From the NCBI GenBank assembly GCA_033297205.1, contig MU859064.1, positions 310,001 through 374,000 on the forward strand: a DNA stretch of 64,000 nucleotides. The letters run 5' to 3'. The position numbers and the translations under genes were made by a program. This document shows, in pieces, positions 1 through 10,037 of the stretch. The stretch is from Pseudoneurospora amorphoporcata (taxonomy: Eukaryota; Ascomycota; Sordariomycetes; Sordariales; Sordariaceae). The stretch's first letter is position 1. Each line of letters starts with the position of its first letter. The notes under the pieces were generated by a model. It was given only the letters and a program-made list of their open reading frames with translations. It searched no databases and had not been told where the DNA came from.

Positions 1-1192
1 CCTCCTCCGAGTTGTCACTGTAGTCCCGGTCGGGAGTGCGGGCTCTTGGGGGTGAGGTGGCTGTGGTGAAAGATTCGAGACGGCTCGACAGGTTCTCGCC
101 GCAGGGACCGAACGAATGTATGATGGGATCATTCTCCTCATCCGGATCTTGGTCGGCGTAATCCTCATCTGATCTCGGATCGCTCAGGTCACTCGAGATG
201 GAAAAGCTCTGGTCCACACTGGTGATGAAGCTAGCATCTCCCCTGCCAGTATCTGTCAGCTTGGGTAACTCTTGCTCATCCTCCTCTTCATCCTCCTCTT
301 CATCTTCATAAATCTCAACGGCGGCATCGTCATTATCGTTGTTGGACAGCAAGTCGTCGAGGTCGGCCCTTAAAGTCGATCCGTTGGCGGGTGTGGGCGA
401 CTCCGGGCTGCGGATCTGTCTCGGTCGTCGAATGGGACTGCCCTCATCCGAGTTGGAGCCTGGTCGCCGGCCACGTCGCATTGGCCTTGGTGTCTCATCC
501 CACGAGGAATCGCTCAAAGGGGCTGACGAATCCCGATCCTTCTCCCGCGGTGGCCACTGCACGAGGACCCTGGTGTCGTGAACATCGATCATGATCTCCG
601 CACCCTCGGTTTCCGAAGTGAACGAATCGCCCTTTGCCAACTCCCATGTCTGCCCTTGACAATGCAGCTTCAAACCGTTCCAACCCGTACACGTAATCTC
701 AACCTTATTGGGCTCAAGTGCTTCGGTGGCGGGGATATATCGAGCGTGAACATGAACTCTGCTGACCAATCGGTTCGACGAGAGTTGATAGTGAGACGAA
801 TTGCTGGACCTTCCCATGAGAAGAGTCTCCCCATTCTCGTTCAAAACCACGGCGCGTACGTCGGAAAGAGGCGCGCGTTCCGACACGGTCGACAGCGTCC
901 TTTGAAGGCCGGGGCGAGGGGCCATATATGGGGCGGCATATCCATAGGTGAATCCGGCGCGTGGAGGGCTTGACGAAAGGATGCCAGTACTAGAGGTCGG
1001 GATGGGCGTTGGGTATTTCAGAAAGGCATTGGACGTGGCCTGCCGCTTCGAAGGCCGAGGCAGACCTGGGGATGAGGACGAAGGCTCAAAGGGCGGCAGC
1101 AGTGACGGGACAGGGCGCTTGATGCCTGCTACCGAGGGCAGGGTTGGCTCCAGCCCGCTGGTGAACTTTGTTGCCGATGGTGATGAATCCAT
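1..1192 (-). CDS. FHA-domain protein, Tos4-like (3' end cut by window)
   Basis: An open frame runs leftward from an ATG at 1192 (MDSSPSATKF) to the window edge without a stop, giving 397 residues of a longer protein. Residues about 112-213 read as an FHA phosphothreonine-binding domain: VVLNENGETLLMGRSS, then the LVSRVHVHA block with the conserved S-R-x-H, then strand-like ITCTGWNGLKL. The N-terminus is Pro/Ser-rich with a basic KRPVPS patch and PSKRQA, likely nuclear localisation. The part after residue 215 is acidic and disordered, with a run of Asp/Glu near residue 290. Fungal proteins of this layout are Tos4/Plm2-type chromatin and cell-cycle factors; that assignment is by layout only. 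No intron is visible in this part. The upstream region carries E2F/MBF-like sites, which suits a G1/S-regulated gene. Confidence is high for the gene and moderate for the Tos4 name. Confidence 0.8.
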   Translation of the reverse strand, partial: MDSSPSATKFTSGLEPTLPSVAGIKRPVPSLLPPFEPSSSSPGLPRPSKRQATSNAFLKYPTPIPTSSTGILSSSPPRAGFTYGYAAPYMAPRPGLQRTLSTVSERAPLSDVRAVVLNENGETLLMGRSSNSSHYQLSSNRLVSRVHVHARYIPATEALEPNKVEITCTGWNGLKLHCQGQTWELAKGDSFTSETEGAEIMIDVHDTRVLVQWPPREKDRDSSAPLSDSSWDETPRPMRRGRRPGSNSDEGSPIRRPRQIRSPESPTPANGSTLRADLDDLLSNNDNDDAAVEIYEDEEEDEEEDEQELPKLTDTGRGDASFITSVDQSFSISSDLSDPRSDEDYADQDPDEENDPIIHSFGPCGENLSSRLESFTTATSPPRARTPDRDYSDNSEE

Positions 1193-1420
1193 GTTGTGGT
1201 GATCCTGTCAGGTACTGATCATGACAATTGACGGGACAGGATGAGCAATTGGGCTCTGGAAGAGGGTGATGGGAGCCTTGGATTGGGATTTTGAGTGCGG
1301 TGGCCCAGGATCTTTGGTGAGGTTCAGATTGGAGAGGCGCTTTCCAAGGTCGCGTCCTCCACGTCCAGATCGCGTCCGATGTAGAGGTATGTGCGGTCTT
1401 TAAATCCCCCTCCGCTACAG

Positions 1421-1450
1421 CTGCCGTCCACTGCCGTCCACTGCCGTCCA
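1421..1450. repeat. 10-bp tandem repeat, three copies
   Basis: Three perfect head-to-tail copies of CTGCCGTCCA lie about 230 bp upstream of the FHA-gene ATG, flanked on both sides by partial copies (agctgcc). Such short repeats in a leader or promoter usually arise by slippage; no function can be assigned. Confidence 0.9.
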
Positions 1451-1767
1451 GCTGCCTACTTCCTGGCTTGGATTGGGCCACTAAGTCTCCTGTCTCTGGG
1501 GTCTGTTTACCTGCAACAAGGGGACAAGGAAAAGGGCCCAAAAACAAGAGCTGGAACAGGAAGACGAAGCCAACATAAAGGGACGGCAATCGTCACGGAC
1601 AAGCTAAAAGACGGGGTTCTGCGAATCAAGACAACGCTTTACAAATCTGGCCTGTCTTCTATGATCAGATGGGACCAGACAAGCGAAGCCAGGGCGGAGG
1701 AAATACTGTGAGCCAAGGGAGTGGGGATGGAGTAAAGTATTTAAAACGGCGATATGCACCATCTGGA

Positions 1768-1777
1768 TTTCGCGAAA
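1768..1777. promoter_or_regulatory. Palindromic E2F/SBF-type site TTTCGCGAAA
   Basis: The perfect palindrome TTTCGCGAAA lies 576 bp upstream of the FHA-gene ATG. It combines the yeast SBF core (CGCGAAA) and the animal E2F consensus. With the ACGCGT at 2009 it suggests cell-cycle control of the Tos4-like gene. In yeast TOS4 is an SBF target. Function here is inferred. Confidence 0.5.
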
Positions 1778-2008
1778 GGCCGCGCCTGTGCCTGTGGGAC
1801 CCATTCTCCGAAAAGGAGCATGGGTGAGCGTGCCTGACTTTTTTGTCCGGACGACACCACAAGTTCCACGCGAACCATTGAGACGTGCCTGCGGTTCCAT
1901 CCGTTAAGAACGCGGCGCTGGCAGCAGCCTGTAAGCGGGCGTGCTTGTCCCCTGTCGTGCCTGCCGTGCCAGTGTCTAGATCGCGCTTTTGGCGTCGCCC
2001 CGCGCTGC

Positions 2009-2014
2009 ACGCGT
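2009..2014. promoter_or_regulatory. MCB-like ACGCGT site
   Basis: One ACGCGT, the MBF-binding core, lies 817 bp upstream of the FHA-gene ATG. About 20 bp away, at 1980-1996, is a GCGCTTTTGGCG stretch that resembles an E2F half-site. A six-base match alone is weak; the cluster is what makes it worth recording. Confidence 0.35.
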
Positions 2015-3246
2015 TTCTGGGCTGGCAGCGGCTGTACTGTATTAAAGCACTGTCGTGCCAGAGTTGGGCAATTGATCAGTGGGAAGATACAGGGGAGACA
2101 TTGGCGGGCCGGGTTACGGAGGTCTAACGCCGACCCATCGGGGGGTCGGTGACGGGAGTACATGCCCGTATGCTCGGCTTGCTCTCGGATCTATGACGTC
2201 TTTCCTTCTTCAACATTCAAAAGTCTACGAGGAATTTCCCACGAACATGGTGGATTGTTTACTTTACGATTACTCTTCTCGGCGGTCGTATTCATCAAAT
2301 TCGTGACCGATGGCGTTTTCACACCATTAGGAAAACTCGGATTGTGCAGAGCCTTCCTTGGCTTTCTCACCCTGATAATGCAATGGCACCCAAAGTCTCT
2401 CCAATGTTAATCGCATATCAGCTTGTTTCCTCCCACGAACAATACATATCGGGACATAATAACTCGCCAACCACCAACCACCTCCCGCTCTTTAAAGTCC
2501 GAGTCTGGCGCGTCCACACCGCGACGAAACGTGCAAGGCTGAATTCCACATCCGTCGGACCCGGTCAGCAGGTACCCCGATTCTCTTTCGGTCATCGACC
2601 AGAGGGTTCCAGCCTTCACATTGCCAGGCGATGGAATGGATTATCCCCCCTTTTGCGATCCTAGATCTGCTGGGACACATATCCCAATTCATTCATATAC
2701 AGATGGTTATCACCCTTCAGGAGAAGTATCCCCTCTTCATAACCTCCTTCGTGGTCGTACTTAAGACGCGAACCACAGCGCTTCTATTCCAATCGAGACT
2801 TTTCGTATGTCGACAATCTTCAGCAACCCATCTCGCTCAAATCTTCAGCATCGCATGCCATAACTTGTCTCAAGCGCTCTGTACCTTGCATTAGAATTGA
2901 AACCTACCGAGACATGCTCTGGCCGGCACGGGATATTTACTTGGTCATATATCGATCCCTTGCTTGGTAGCGATGCAAGCACTTAAACTGTTGAAGAACA
3001 GCCGAGGTTCACAGTTCCCATGGTGAAGAGCGGTTGACCATGGTATAAGTCCGCAATGTCATTGAAATCCCACGCCCTGTTGCTATTATCATTATCCAAT
3101 ATCCATGACTCCAAACCCCTGAAAGGACCAAACCGTCCTGAATCCATACCCAAGAGAAACTCCTGACAGAGACTGTTGTTATATAGGGGGTAGCCAGTCA
3201 CCCTCGAAATCCCAAATGCATCTTTGACCAGACCCCTGCATCGTCA

Positions 3247-4310
3247 TCAGAGGTCACCGTCCCCAAGCAGGAACGGTCTCGGGGCACTCTTCTTCGCCTT
3301 TTTGATCGGCCCAAAGAACTCCGCAAACGTCTCGTTCAGCAACTGATCCGTAAGCTGCATATGATCGCCCGGCGCCGTGCGGAAGTGCAAGCCGCCCTTA
3401 TGGTCCAACTTGCGCAGCCCGATCCAATCCTCCGAGTACATTCTCCTCGCGCGAAGGGGCGTAACATCGGTGCCATTGACCTCGTCAAACCAAGCCGTCT
3501 CCTTGGGCACCACCGTCGTATCATCCTCAAACATGTACAGCACCAGATTCTCCAGCTTCGCCAAGTTCTCCCTGTAGGTCTGGTTCTTGAACTTCCTCTC
3601 GTTGTTGATATCCGCCAAGAAATTGGAGTGCTCCAGATATTGCTCGTACTCGTCCGGGTTGCGATAATACTGCGCCGGCACGAGCCGGCTCTGGACGAAC
3701 TGCGTCCAGGCGTTGCCCTTGAGCAGCGCCATGGCGCCGCGGCAGACCCAGTCAGACCAGGGGCAGTCGCGGAAGGCGCTGATGCCGTTGTGTTGGGAGC
3801 CAAAGGTGACGAGGTTTCGCACGGGCGGGTTGTTGCACCGCTCGATGTAGCCGCGCAGGAACTGGCCGCCTTGGCTGAAACCGAGGGCATCGATGGCGGG
3901 CGCGGTCGAGAGGATCGGGTGCGCGGCGATGTCGGCGCAGGCTTTGGCGACTTGCTCGGTCACGTTGCCGAGGAAGGTGGCGGAGCGGTCGCGAGACCCG
4001 TCGTCGTCCATGCGGATGAAGTAGACGAGCGTGCCGGGATTGATGGCGTTGGCGAGGTCGCCGACTTCGCGGAGGCCGGGAGCGGAGTAGCTGTCTCCTA
4101 GGCCTGCAAGGCAAAATGGTTAGTTGTGAACGGTTGTTGGAACCGAGGTGTGTAAGTATATGGATCGGGCTTACCATGCCAGATGACCAGCGGCAGTGGT
4201 GTATCGTCGATGTCGTCGTCGCTGAGCAGCTGCTGTACGGGACTGGCCAGCGCGGCCGCGATAAGTGAGCCGCTGGTAAACAACAGCTTCAGCTGCTTGG
4301 AGATGGTCAT
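3247..4310 (-). CDS. ppt1: Palmitoyl-protein thioesterase (PPT1 family)
   Basis: Two exons, 4310-4175 and 4103-3247, encode 330 aa. The 71-bp intron has donor GTAAGC, branch CTAAC and acceptor TTGCAG. The ATG at 4310 is preferred over an in-frame ATG at 4382 because it starts a signal peptide (MTISKQLKLLFTSGS, cleavage near ALAS). Across the splice the sequence reads LPLVIWHGLGDSYSAPG, the family's oxyanion motif. The nucleophile motif is GFSQGG, the acid is probably the Asp in YMFEDDTTVVP, and the histidine lies in APGDHMQL. The family removes palmitate from cysteines of proteins in the lysosome or vacuole. Length fits (human PPT1 is 306 aa). The C-terminus ends in a basic, Pro-containing tail without an obvious sorting motif. 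Both exons and the family are clear; only the exact start is a choice. Confidence 0.93.
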
Positions 4311-4960
4311 CGTCGGGCTCGAAAATATCAATGTCCTTTGTCGTTTTCGGATGATATTTGAACACTGCTGATCTAACGTCAAGCAAACGCGACAAGGATG
4401 AGCTCGCCGAAGAAGCAGCTGCTGTTGTCTAAGAAAGGTGCCCTGTGTTGGCGATGCGCCAGCACCGAAGCCAGCACCGCTTGCAGCTTATCAGTTGCCG
4501 GATGTGCCGGCAGGCAGTTTTGCAACTCGGCATTGGCTAACAGTGGGGAGCTATGTATTTCGAAGCTTCCCATTGGTCAGAGGCAGTGAGTACCTCGCTG
4601 GCTGCACGACATGCGCCGAGGGACTCACTTTCCCATGCATTCCAACTTTCTCTATTCTCGTTCTTCATTTTCCCGCTATGATTTTCTTTTCTCCCATCAA
4701 CTTTGCAACTATTCTATAATTTTGTCATCGTGTTTTCTAACGAATCTCGCCATCATAACCCTTGCTCAAACTCATGCTTTGTTTACACCCCTCCTCCGAG
4801 CTTCCCCCTATCCGTCATGATCATCACCAACGCCAGTCCAGTGATGGCCCTTGCACACTGAATCCAGTCACTCTTCGATTATTGCTTTGAAAATGCTGCT
4901 GTTTGCAGACAGGGCGAGTGAACTCCAACAGCGACTTCTCCTTTCCATGGATCGCATTGA
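4311..4960. other. Intergenic upstream of the thioesterase gene
   Basis: Pyrimidine-rich and AT-rich stretches with no credible ORF. It holds the thioesterase promoter and whatever remains of the 3' part of the receptor relic to its right. Confidence 0.6.
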
Positions 4961-6028
4961 CATCAATATCCAAAGCTATCGTCTGCTTGAAGGAGAGACT
5001 TCATGGTTTGCATGACCAGAAGACGGAGAGAAGAAACACAACACCTACACACAACATCAACCCTACGGCCAACTTCTTCTTTCAATTCATGTTCACTTTT
5101 CGGAGCTGCCATAGCGGGATGGCCATAATCTAGAAGCCGAGGACGACGGTGATGGCGGCCGGCGTCCATGCGGGGATGATGACCGTGTTACCGGTTCTCG
5201 TTTGCTCGCTTTCCACGGTTAGCAAAATTGGTATCTTTTCCTTTTGCCTTTGTCCGTTTTTCCTTTGCCTTTTCACTTCATTACCTCCCCTTTTTACAAC
5301 TCATTCCCTGCTCACATATCCATTCCATAACCAGCACCATCTCATCAACCCATATATCCCATCATCGCCCTCGCTCCCGGCCCTCAGCACCAAAGAAAAA
5401 AATGGAAAAGAAACATGTTTACTCACCACTTCTCTAGGCCCAAGCGGCCGGAGGGGTGCGTGAGGAGCCGGAAGGCGAGATGGGCTATGACGAAGAGGGA
5501 AGATATAATGCCGAAGGTGATGGTTAGGGCGACTAAGTCTGAGGAGCGGTTGCGGGAAGTGTCGTGGCAGAGGGTGGCGGTGGTGTTGAGGGCTTTCGTT
5601 ATGGGTCTGCGAAGGCAGGATTTTGGAAAGCAGGAGGTTATGTTGGGGCGGTGGGAAGGGTCTGGGGAGCAGAGGCAGGTTAGGATTGGGGAGGAGTAGC
5701 TCTGTTAGGCAGTTGTGCTAGAAGGATGTGTGTGTTAGATTGGTATGTCCATGGCCTTCGAGTAATGTCGGTAAGACTGCAGCCTGGACGGGGATTGCCT
5801 CGAAAAATGCTAATCTCTGCTGTTTGGTGGATGGAAATGGCAGGGTCGGAAGTGAATTTAACATACAGCGCAACTGGGATGAAGTCCACGAATAGGCGAT
5901 ATACTCGCCGTGTCGTTGGTACTGATATTTTGTCCTTTTGCCGTTGAGGAGAGGAAAAGAATCACCAACAAAACAAGCCGAGCAGGACGTCCCCTAAGTG
6001 ACCGGTCTGACACCGAAAGATGACCCAT
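4960..6028 (-). pseudogene. Broken CFEM-domain PTH11-type receptor gene
   Basis: On the minus strand, an exon at 6028-5867 encodes a hydrophobic leader (LVLLVILFLSSTAKG) and ends PSCA at a GTATGT donor. After a 148-bp intron (branch CTAAC, acceptor TTCTAG) an exon starting at 5718 gives HNCLTELLLPN, then shifts frame by one base near 5690 into LTCLCSPDPS and on to a transmembrane segment and LGLEKW at 5427. All eight CFEM cysteines are present if both frames are used. Downstream, at about 5180-5040, a later part of the fold appears (PAAITVVLGF, IMAIPLWQLRKVNMN, KKKLAVGLM) with in-frame stops TAG (5132-5130) and TGA (5084-5082), each where the family usually has Trp. The block between these parts, with the middle helices, is missing. 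I read this as a decayed gene of the CFEM-GPCR class. A sequencing error could explain the frameshift but not the deletion and stops together. Confidence 0.6.
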
Positions 6029-7048
6029 CACTCTATCTTTCCTTGGGCCTCTTGGCCCGTGAAACAAGGTCGTGACCTACAATAAAAAAAAAAAAAATAA
6101 AAAAAAAGGGGGGGGGGGGTGGGGGTGGTTTGTCCAAGGTTGACAGAGAGGATATGTTATCAGATGAATGATGAAATTCGGTTCTTTTGTGAGAGGTCCT
6201 AACTCGATGCCCGATTATTTGGGCGGATATTAGCCTATAACACAAGCGGCAACGATTTCTCGATATAAAGATGATAAGCTATATGACTACCGGCAATCCC
6301 CTCCTTCCTAGCAGTAGTTGACTTGCTGTTTTGCATGGATGTGTGAGAGACAGACAGCTACATGGTATGTAGCAAGTTTTCGGACCCTGGACGGCGTGGA
6401 AGGATGCTGATATCCCGATCCGAGGATAAGATGGGTAAGGTGTGGAAAATGTATGGAAAAGACGTGGAAGGGATATGGATGAAACCAAACACGACCGCTG
6501 CGGGAGATTTTTGAGATTTTACACATCTGAATAGGTAGGGCCATGTGCAGCATGGTCTGGGGGTGAACTCTGTGGCAGTCTGATATTCGCCAGGGGAAGG
6601 CATTTCCAGGCACCCAGATTTCCGCCTCATGACGTGAATAGAAAGCGAAACAATGCCACTAGTGGATAGAGGATATCGTCGACCTCGAATGTTGCTCGAT
6701 CCCAGGTCGACGCAGATGTGGCACGAGACTTGCAAGATATTTGGCCCCCTCGTGAATGCTCGGAGCGGTCTGCCCTTGTTTCGAACAAACAGAATGTACA
6801 TAGCCGTCCAGATAGTCGATGCAGGTCCACTTCGGGAGCTCACCGCAGAGTCAGCTGCCATTAAAGCATTATGGGTCGATCGGGCAAATATTCGAGATCC
6901 GAACCAGGGATGAATTCCAAAAACTCTGCTTCACCCGGTAAGGAATAGATGGTTTAAACGGAGATGGAAGAAGGGTATTTTGGGTGAGAGAGACGCACGT
7001 TTTATTTACAGCATTGTAGTATCCTGAGTGAACCCGTCTAAGCAGCCT
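6029..7048. other. Intergenic: pyr-1 3' flank and receptor-relic upstream
   Basis: Apart from the A/G tract at 6078 there is a 167-codon minus-strand ORF (6358-6861). It has no family resemblance and is Cys/Pro/Ser-rich like random translation. I see no gene. Confidence 0.55.
6078..6128. repeat. Homopolymer tract: poly-A followed by poly-G
   Basis: A near-continuous A run (broken by single Ts) passes directly into an eleven-base G run and then GGGGG and GG blocks. The G-rich strand could form a quadruplex. No gene overlaps it. Confidence 0.85.
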
Positions 7049-8545
7049 TTACGCAGACTTGACACCGAGCTTCTCCTTCATCTCGGTCTTTATCCTGGTG
7101 ATGGTACCAGAACCACCGTAGACCATGCCGGTGTAAACCATGGCCACACTGGCGCCAGCATTGAGAACCTTGAGGGCCTGCTCACCATTGGTGATTCCAC
7201 CAGTGGCGAACAAGACCTTTTGCGCAGCGCTCTTGTCGGCCTCGTTCTTGAGAGCATAGCCATCCAGCATCTTTCGGTACCTCCCAACCAGGCTAACAGT
7301 GCGCTCAAAGAGGGCAGGGCCGGAGAAACCACCATCCTCGTGGAGAATTTCGGGCTCATCACCGATCAGCTTGACGCCCGGGGGGATGATACCGGTCCGA
7401 CGCTTGGTGGTGTTGCCGACAATGACACCGTCGACACCGCTGTTCCACACAGCCTCCACAACACCTTCCATCTGTGTATCATCATCCTCATCGGGTGAGA
7501 CCTTGACCATGACTCTTGGCTTGTTCTTCCTCTTGGTCGCCTGGGCCGCATCCACAACAGCAGAAAGAAGCTTGGTCAAGGGCTCGGTAGCTTGCAGGTC
7601 GCGAAGGCCGGGGGTGTTGGGGCTGCTGACGTTTACGACAAGGACATCGGCGTAGGGAGCGAGCTTGTCGACACAGTAGACGTAGTCGCGAATGACAGCA
7701 TTGACATCCTTCTCATCCGTCTTCTTGTTCTTGGCGATCTGAACGCACAAGAGGCGACCGGGGTGAAGACTGCCGGGAGGGATGTCATGGGTGCCGTCCT
7801 CGTTCAGCACCTGGTTCTCGCTAAGGCCGACAGAGCGGGCAAACTTGCGAAGGCGCTCGCGCAAGCGGGTAGCCATGGCGTCAGCGCCGCGGGAGTTGAG
7901 GCCATAGCGGTTGATCAGACCGTCAACGGTGGGAATACGGAAAACTCTGGGCTTGGGGTTGCCCTCTTGAGGGAAGGGAGTGCAGCCGCCAACCTCGACG
8001 ACACCGGCACCGAGGGCGAACAGGGGATCAGGGATCTCGGCGTCCTTGTCGAGACCAGCAGAGATGCCGATAGGGTTGAGGAGCTGCTTGCCAAAAACAT
8101 TGACTGACAAGGGACCGTTGGGATACTCGGGAACTCTCTCGCGAATGTGGAGGCCAACGTCATAGAGGCCCTTCAGGGCGGCAGTACCAACATGGTGAGC
8201 TTCTTCGGCATCGGGGATGATGGTGCGAAGAAGGGGAGGAACGAGGTACTGGTGGGCGGAGGCGCGGGTGTCTGTCGCGTAGTAGTAGCCGACACCGAGG
8301 ACGGTAGCCAGAGCAGCGGCGTAGGCGGAGAGCTTTAGACGGCGGGGAACAATCGAGGGATCGGCGGCGGCGGCGGCGGCGGCAGCTTTCGTGGACTCGG
8401 TGGGAGTAGCGGTAGTGGTGGTTGTCGGCGTTGTCGTGGTTGTCGAGTTTGGGCGACGAGGAAAGGACTGGAGTCTTGGCTTGGGCGCAAGAGGGCGGAG
8501 GGCCGCTGAGAGGGCAGGTCTTGTCCTGAGGTAGGGGGCGGCCAT
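7049..8545 (-). CDS. pyr-1: Dihydroorotate dehydrogenase (quinone), mitochondrial, class 2
   Basis: A single uninterrupted frame of 498 aa. The enzyme oxidises dihydroorotate to orotate in pyrimidine synthesis, passing electrons through FMN to ubiquinone in the inner mitochondrial membrane. The N-terminus is an Arg-rich presequence (residues 1-32), then a long Thr-rich and Ala-rich linker (34-61), then one membrane segment at about 73-90 (SAYAAALATVLGVGYYYA). The barrel follows: NPIGISAGLDKDAE at about 157, EVGGCTPFPQEGNPKPR at about 184, and NVSSPNTPGLRDLQ at 305-318, which holds the catalytic serine of class 2 enzymes. Near the C-terminus FATGGITNGEQA and YTGMVYGG bind the FMN phosphate. 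The Neurospora gene for this step is pyr-1. The poly-Thr linker is longer than in many homologues. The ATG at 8545 is the only one giving the presequence. Confidence 0.97.
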   Translation of the reverse strand: MAAPYLRTRPALSAALRPLAPKPRLQSFPRRPNSTTTTTPTTTTTATPTESTKAAAAAAAADPSIVPRRLKLSAYAAALATVLGVGYYYATDTRASAHQYLVPPLLRTIIPDAEEAHHVGTAALKGLYDVGLHIRERVPEYPNGPLSVNVFGKQLLNPIGISAGLDKDAEIPDPLFALGAGVVEVGGCTPFPQEGNPKPRVFRIPTVDGLINRYGLNSRGADAMATRLRERLRKFARSVGLSENQVLNEDGTHDIPPGSLHPGRLLCVQIAKNKKTDEKDVNAVIRDYVYCVDKLAPYADVLVVNVSSPNTPGLRDLQATEPLTKLLSAVVDAAQATKRKNKPRVMVKVSPDEDDDTQMEGVVEAVWNSGVDGVIVGNTTKRRTGIIPPGVKLIGDEPEILHEDGGFSGPALFERTVSLVGRYRKMLDGYALKNEADKSAAQKVLFATGGITNGEQALKVLNAGASVAMVYTGMVYGGSGTITRIKTEMKEKLGVKSA

Positions 8546-9135
8546 GGTGACGGGACGGGAGGGCTGTCGAGTGTTTGCTGGACCAAGCCAACACTCAATT
8601 GGATGTTTTGGTGGAAGAGAGAGGACGCTTGGGTTGTGACTCGAAGCGAAGGGTGGAGATGACGATGACGATTAGATGGGACGGGGACGACCCCGGGCCG
8701 GAAGCTCCTTGTACCGAAGCTCCAGCCGTTGTGCGGTGTCCCGGTCGGGGCTCCCCCGCCAGCTTCTTGCCCGACTCACCGAGAGCGGAGACCCCACTGG
8801 AGAACGGACGGGTACCTGACAGTCGTGACTGCACCTACTATTCAGCTTGCAGGGGCCATCCACCCACTGCCATGTGCCTTTGCGTTTCAGACAGACGGGA
8901 TGGAATGCGCCCTTCTACATACCTATCATCACCTGTTCCCCTCTAACCGGAAAGGAAAAACAAACCAGAGAAAACATCAAAATGTATTATTCGCTCATGT
9001 CGATACAATCCAAAACCGCCCAAGAACGCCGACCCATGCAATCATGTCTATGCAACCCCCAAAAATGCCGAAATAACCACCCATCCTCTAGGTCCCCGAT
9101 GAAAATGCGCTTTCCTCTCATCGCCTCTGTATCCG
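8546..9135. other. Intergenic between pyr-1 and the Mpv17-like gene
   Basis: Contains the pyr-1 promoter and leader and the 3' flank of the Mpv17-like gene. Overlapping short ORFs occur on both strands but none shows family features. No regulatory motif stands out. Confidence 0.6.
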
Positions 9136-10037
9136 CTAATTCACAGCCGCCGTCGCCATCTCTGTTCGCGTCGATAGCTCTACTTGTCGCGTCGTCACCG
9201 CTTGTGTCGATGCCGCAACAACCGGGGCCTCAACCGCCTTTCCATCCTCAGCCTTCCGATTCAAGAAACTCAGATACGTCTGCCACCCGACCGCGACCAC
9301 ACCCGCAAACAGCGACCGGTATTCCATTGGGATGAAGGTGAAGCTGATGGCCGTCACGGCCGGCCAGACCTTCCACGAGTTGACAAAGCTCACAGGCACC
9401 GTGACCCGGATGCGCTCCACAATGTTATTCCAGCTCTCGCCCGCGAGAAAGGCCTGCATGCCGAAGAAGTACGAGTTGAAGATGGGGGTGAAGCAGATCT
9501 GGTTGACGACCACTTTGGTGCCCAGCGAGAGGATGCGCGACGAGTAATTAAAACTGTTGGACAACCACAAGGTCCTGCAAGCGCGCAAACACGGAAAACG
9601 TCAGTCTCATGGTACTTTCGAGCGCATTGCGTATACAAGTCAGAAACAAAACAGGGAGGGCTTTGCGCCTACCACTTGAAACTGGGAATCGAACATATGG
9701 ACCCGATAATCAGCGACCGCACCGTCCGCTTGGGATCATAGTCCCTCCCGCCCATCCTCTGCGCCGAAATATCCGAAAACAAGTAGATGACCAGCGACGT
9801 GGCCACCTGGGTGGTATATGGCCTCTTGCGCTGGGCGCGCGCGTATGCGAAGGCCGCCCTCGTCAAGGGCCCGAGGCGCTGCCAGAAGGGAAGGTTAGGG
9901 ACATTGCCCGCTGTCGGAATCTGCTCGCCGGCCGTCGGAGGTTTGGTCGAGTATGGTTGCGCCCGGCGCTGGCGGACATGGCGAAGAAATTCGACTTTGC
10001 GCCGAAGTACGGCCCGGAGTAGTGATTCGGCTGCCAT
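9136..10037 (-). CDS. Mpv17/PMP22-family membrane protein (Sym1-like)
   Basis: Two exons, 10037-9673 and 9574-9136, give 267 aa. The 98-bp intron has donor GTAGGC and acceptor TTGCAG and joins PSFKW to TLWLSNSFNYSS. The N-terminal 40 residues are Arg-rich and look like a mitochondrial targeting sequence. The family body follows: YTTQVATSLVIYLFSDISAQ, then KVVVNQICFTPIFNSYFFGMQAFL, then SFVNSWKVWPAVTAISFTFIPMEYRSLFAGVVAVGWQTYLS. The W-x-x-WP pattern, the conserved R after the Pro and the closing W-x-x-YLS are diagnostic. These are four-helix proteins of mitochondrial or peroxisomal membranes; yeast Sym1 supports growth on ethanol at high temperature. A 48-residue polar, Thr/Ala-rich tail follows the last helix. 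An in-frame upstream ATG at 10145 would add a poor N-terminus. Family certain, exact orthology not. Confidence 0.9.

Larger units (their letters stand above)
1193..3246. other. Intergenic: FHA-gene promoter and thioesterase 3' flank
   Basis: No ORF here has family resemblance or a convincing exon structure. The left half is the presumed promoter and leader of the FHA gene (repeat at 1421, cell-cycle motifs at 1768 and 2009). The right half contains a 72-codon ORF on the minus strand at 2983-3201 just downstream of the thioesterase stop, which I do not believe is a gene. Confidence 0.6.

Noticed and set aside
1086..1589. 167-codon minus-strand ORF overlapping the FHA start
   Set aside because: It is the wrong frame of the FHA gene plus its leader.
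2983..3201. 72-codon minus-strand ORF after the thioesterase
   Set aside because: Considered as a C-terminal exon, but the thioesterase already has a complete C-terminus and stop.
3361..4101. 246-codon plus-strand ORF
   Set aside because: Antisense shadow of the thioesterase coding exon.
6358..6861. 167-codon minus-strand ORF
   Set aside because: No domain, Cys/Pro/Ser-rich like random translation, and overlapping ORFs on both strands.
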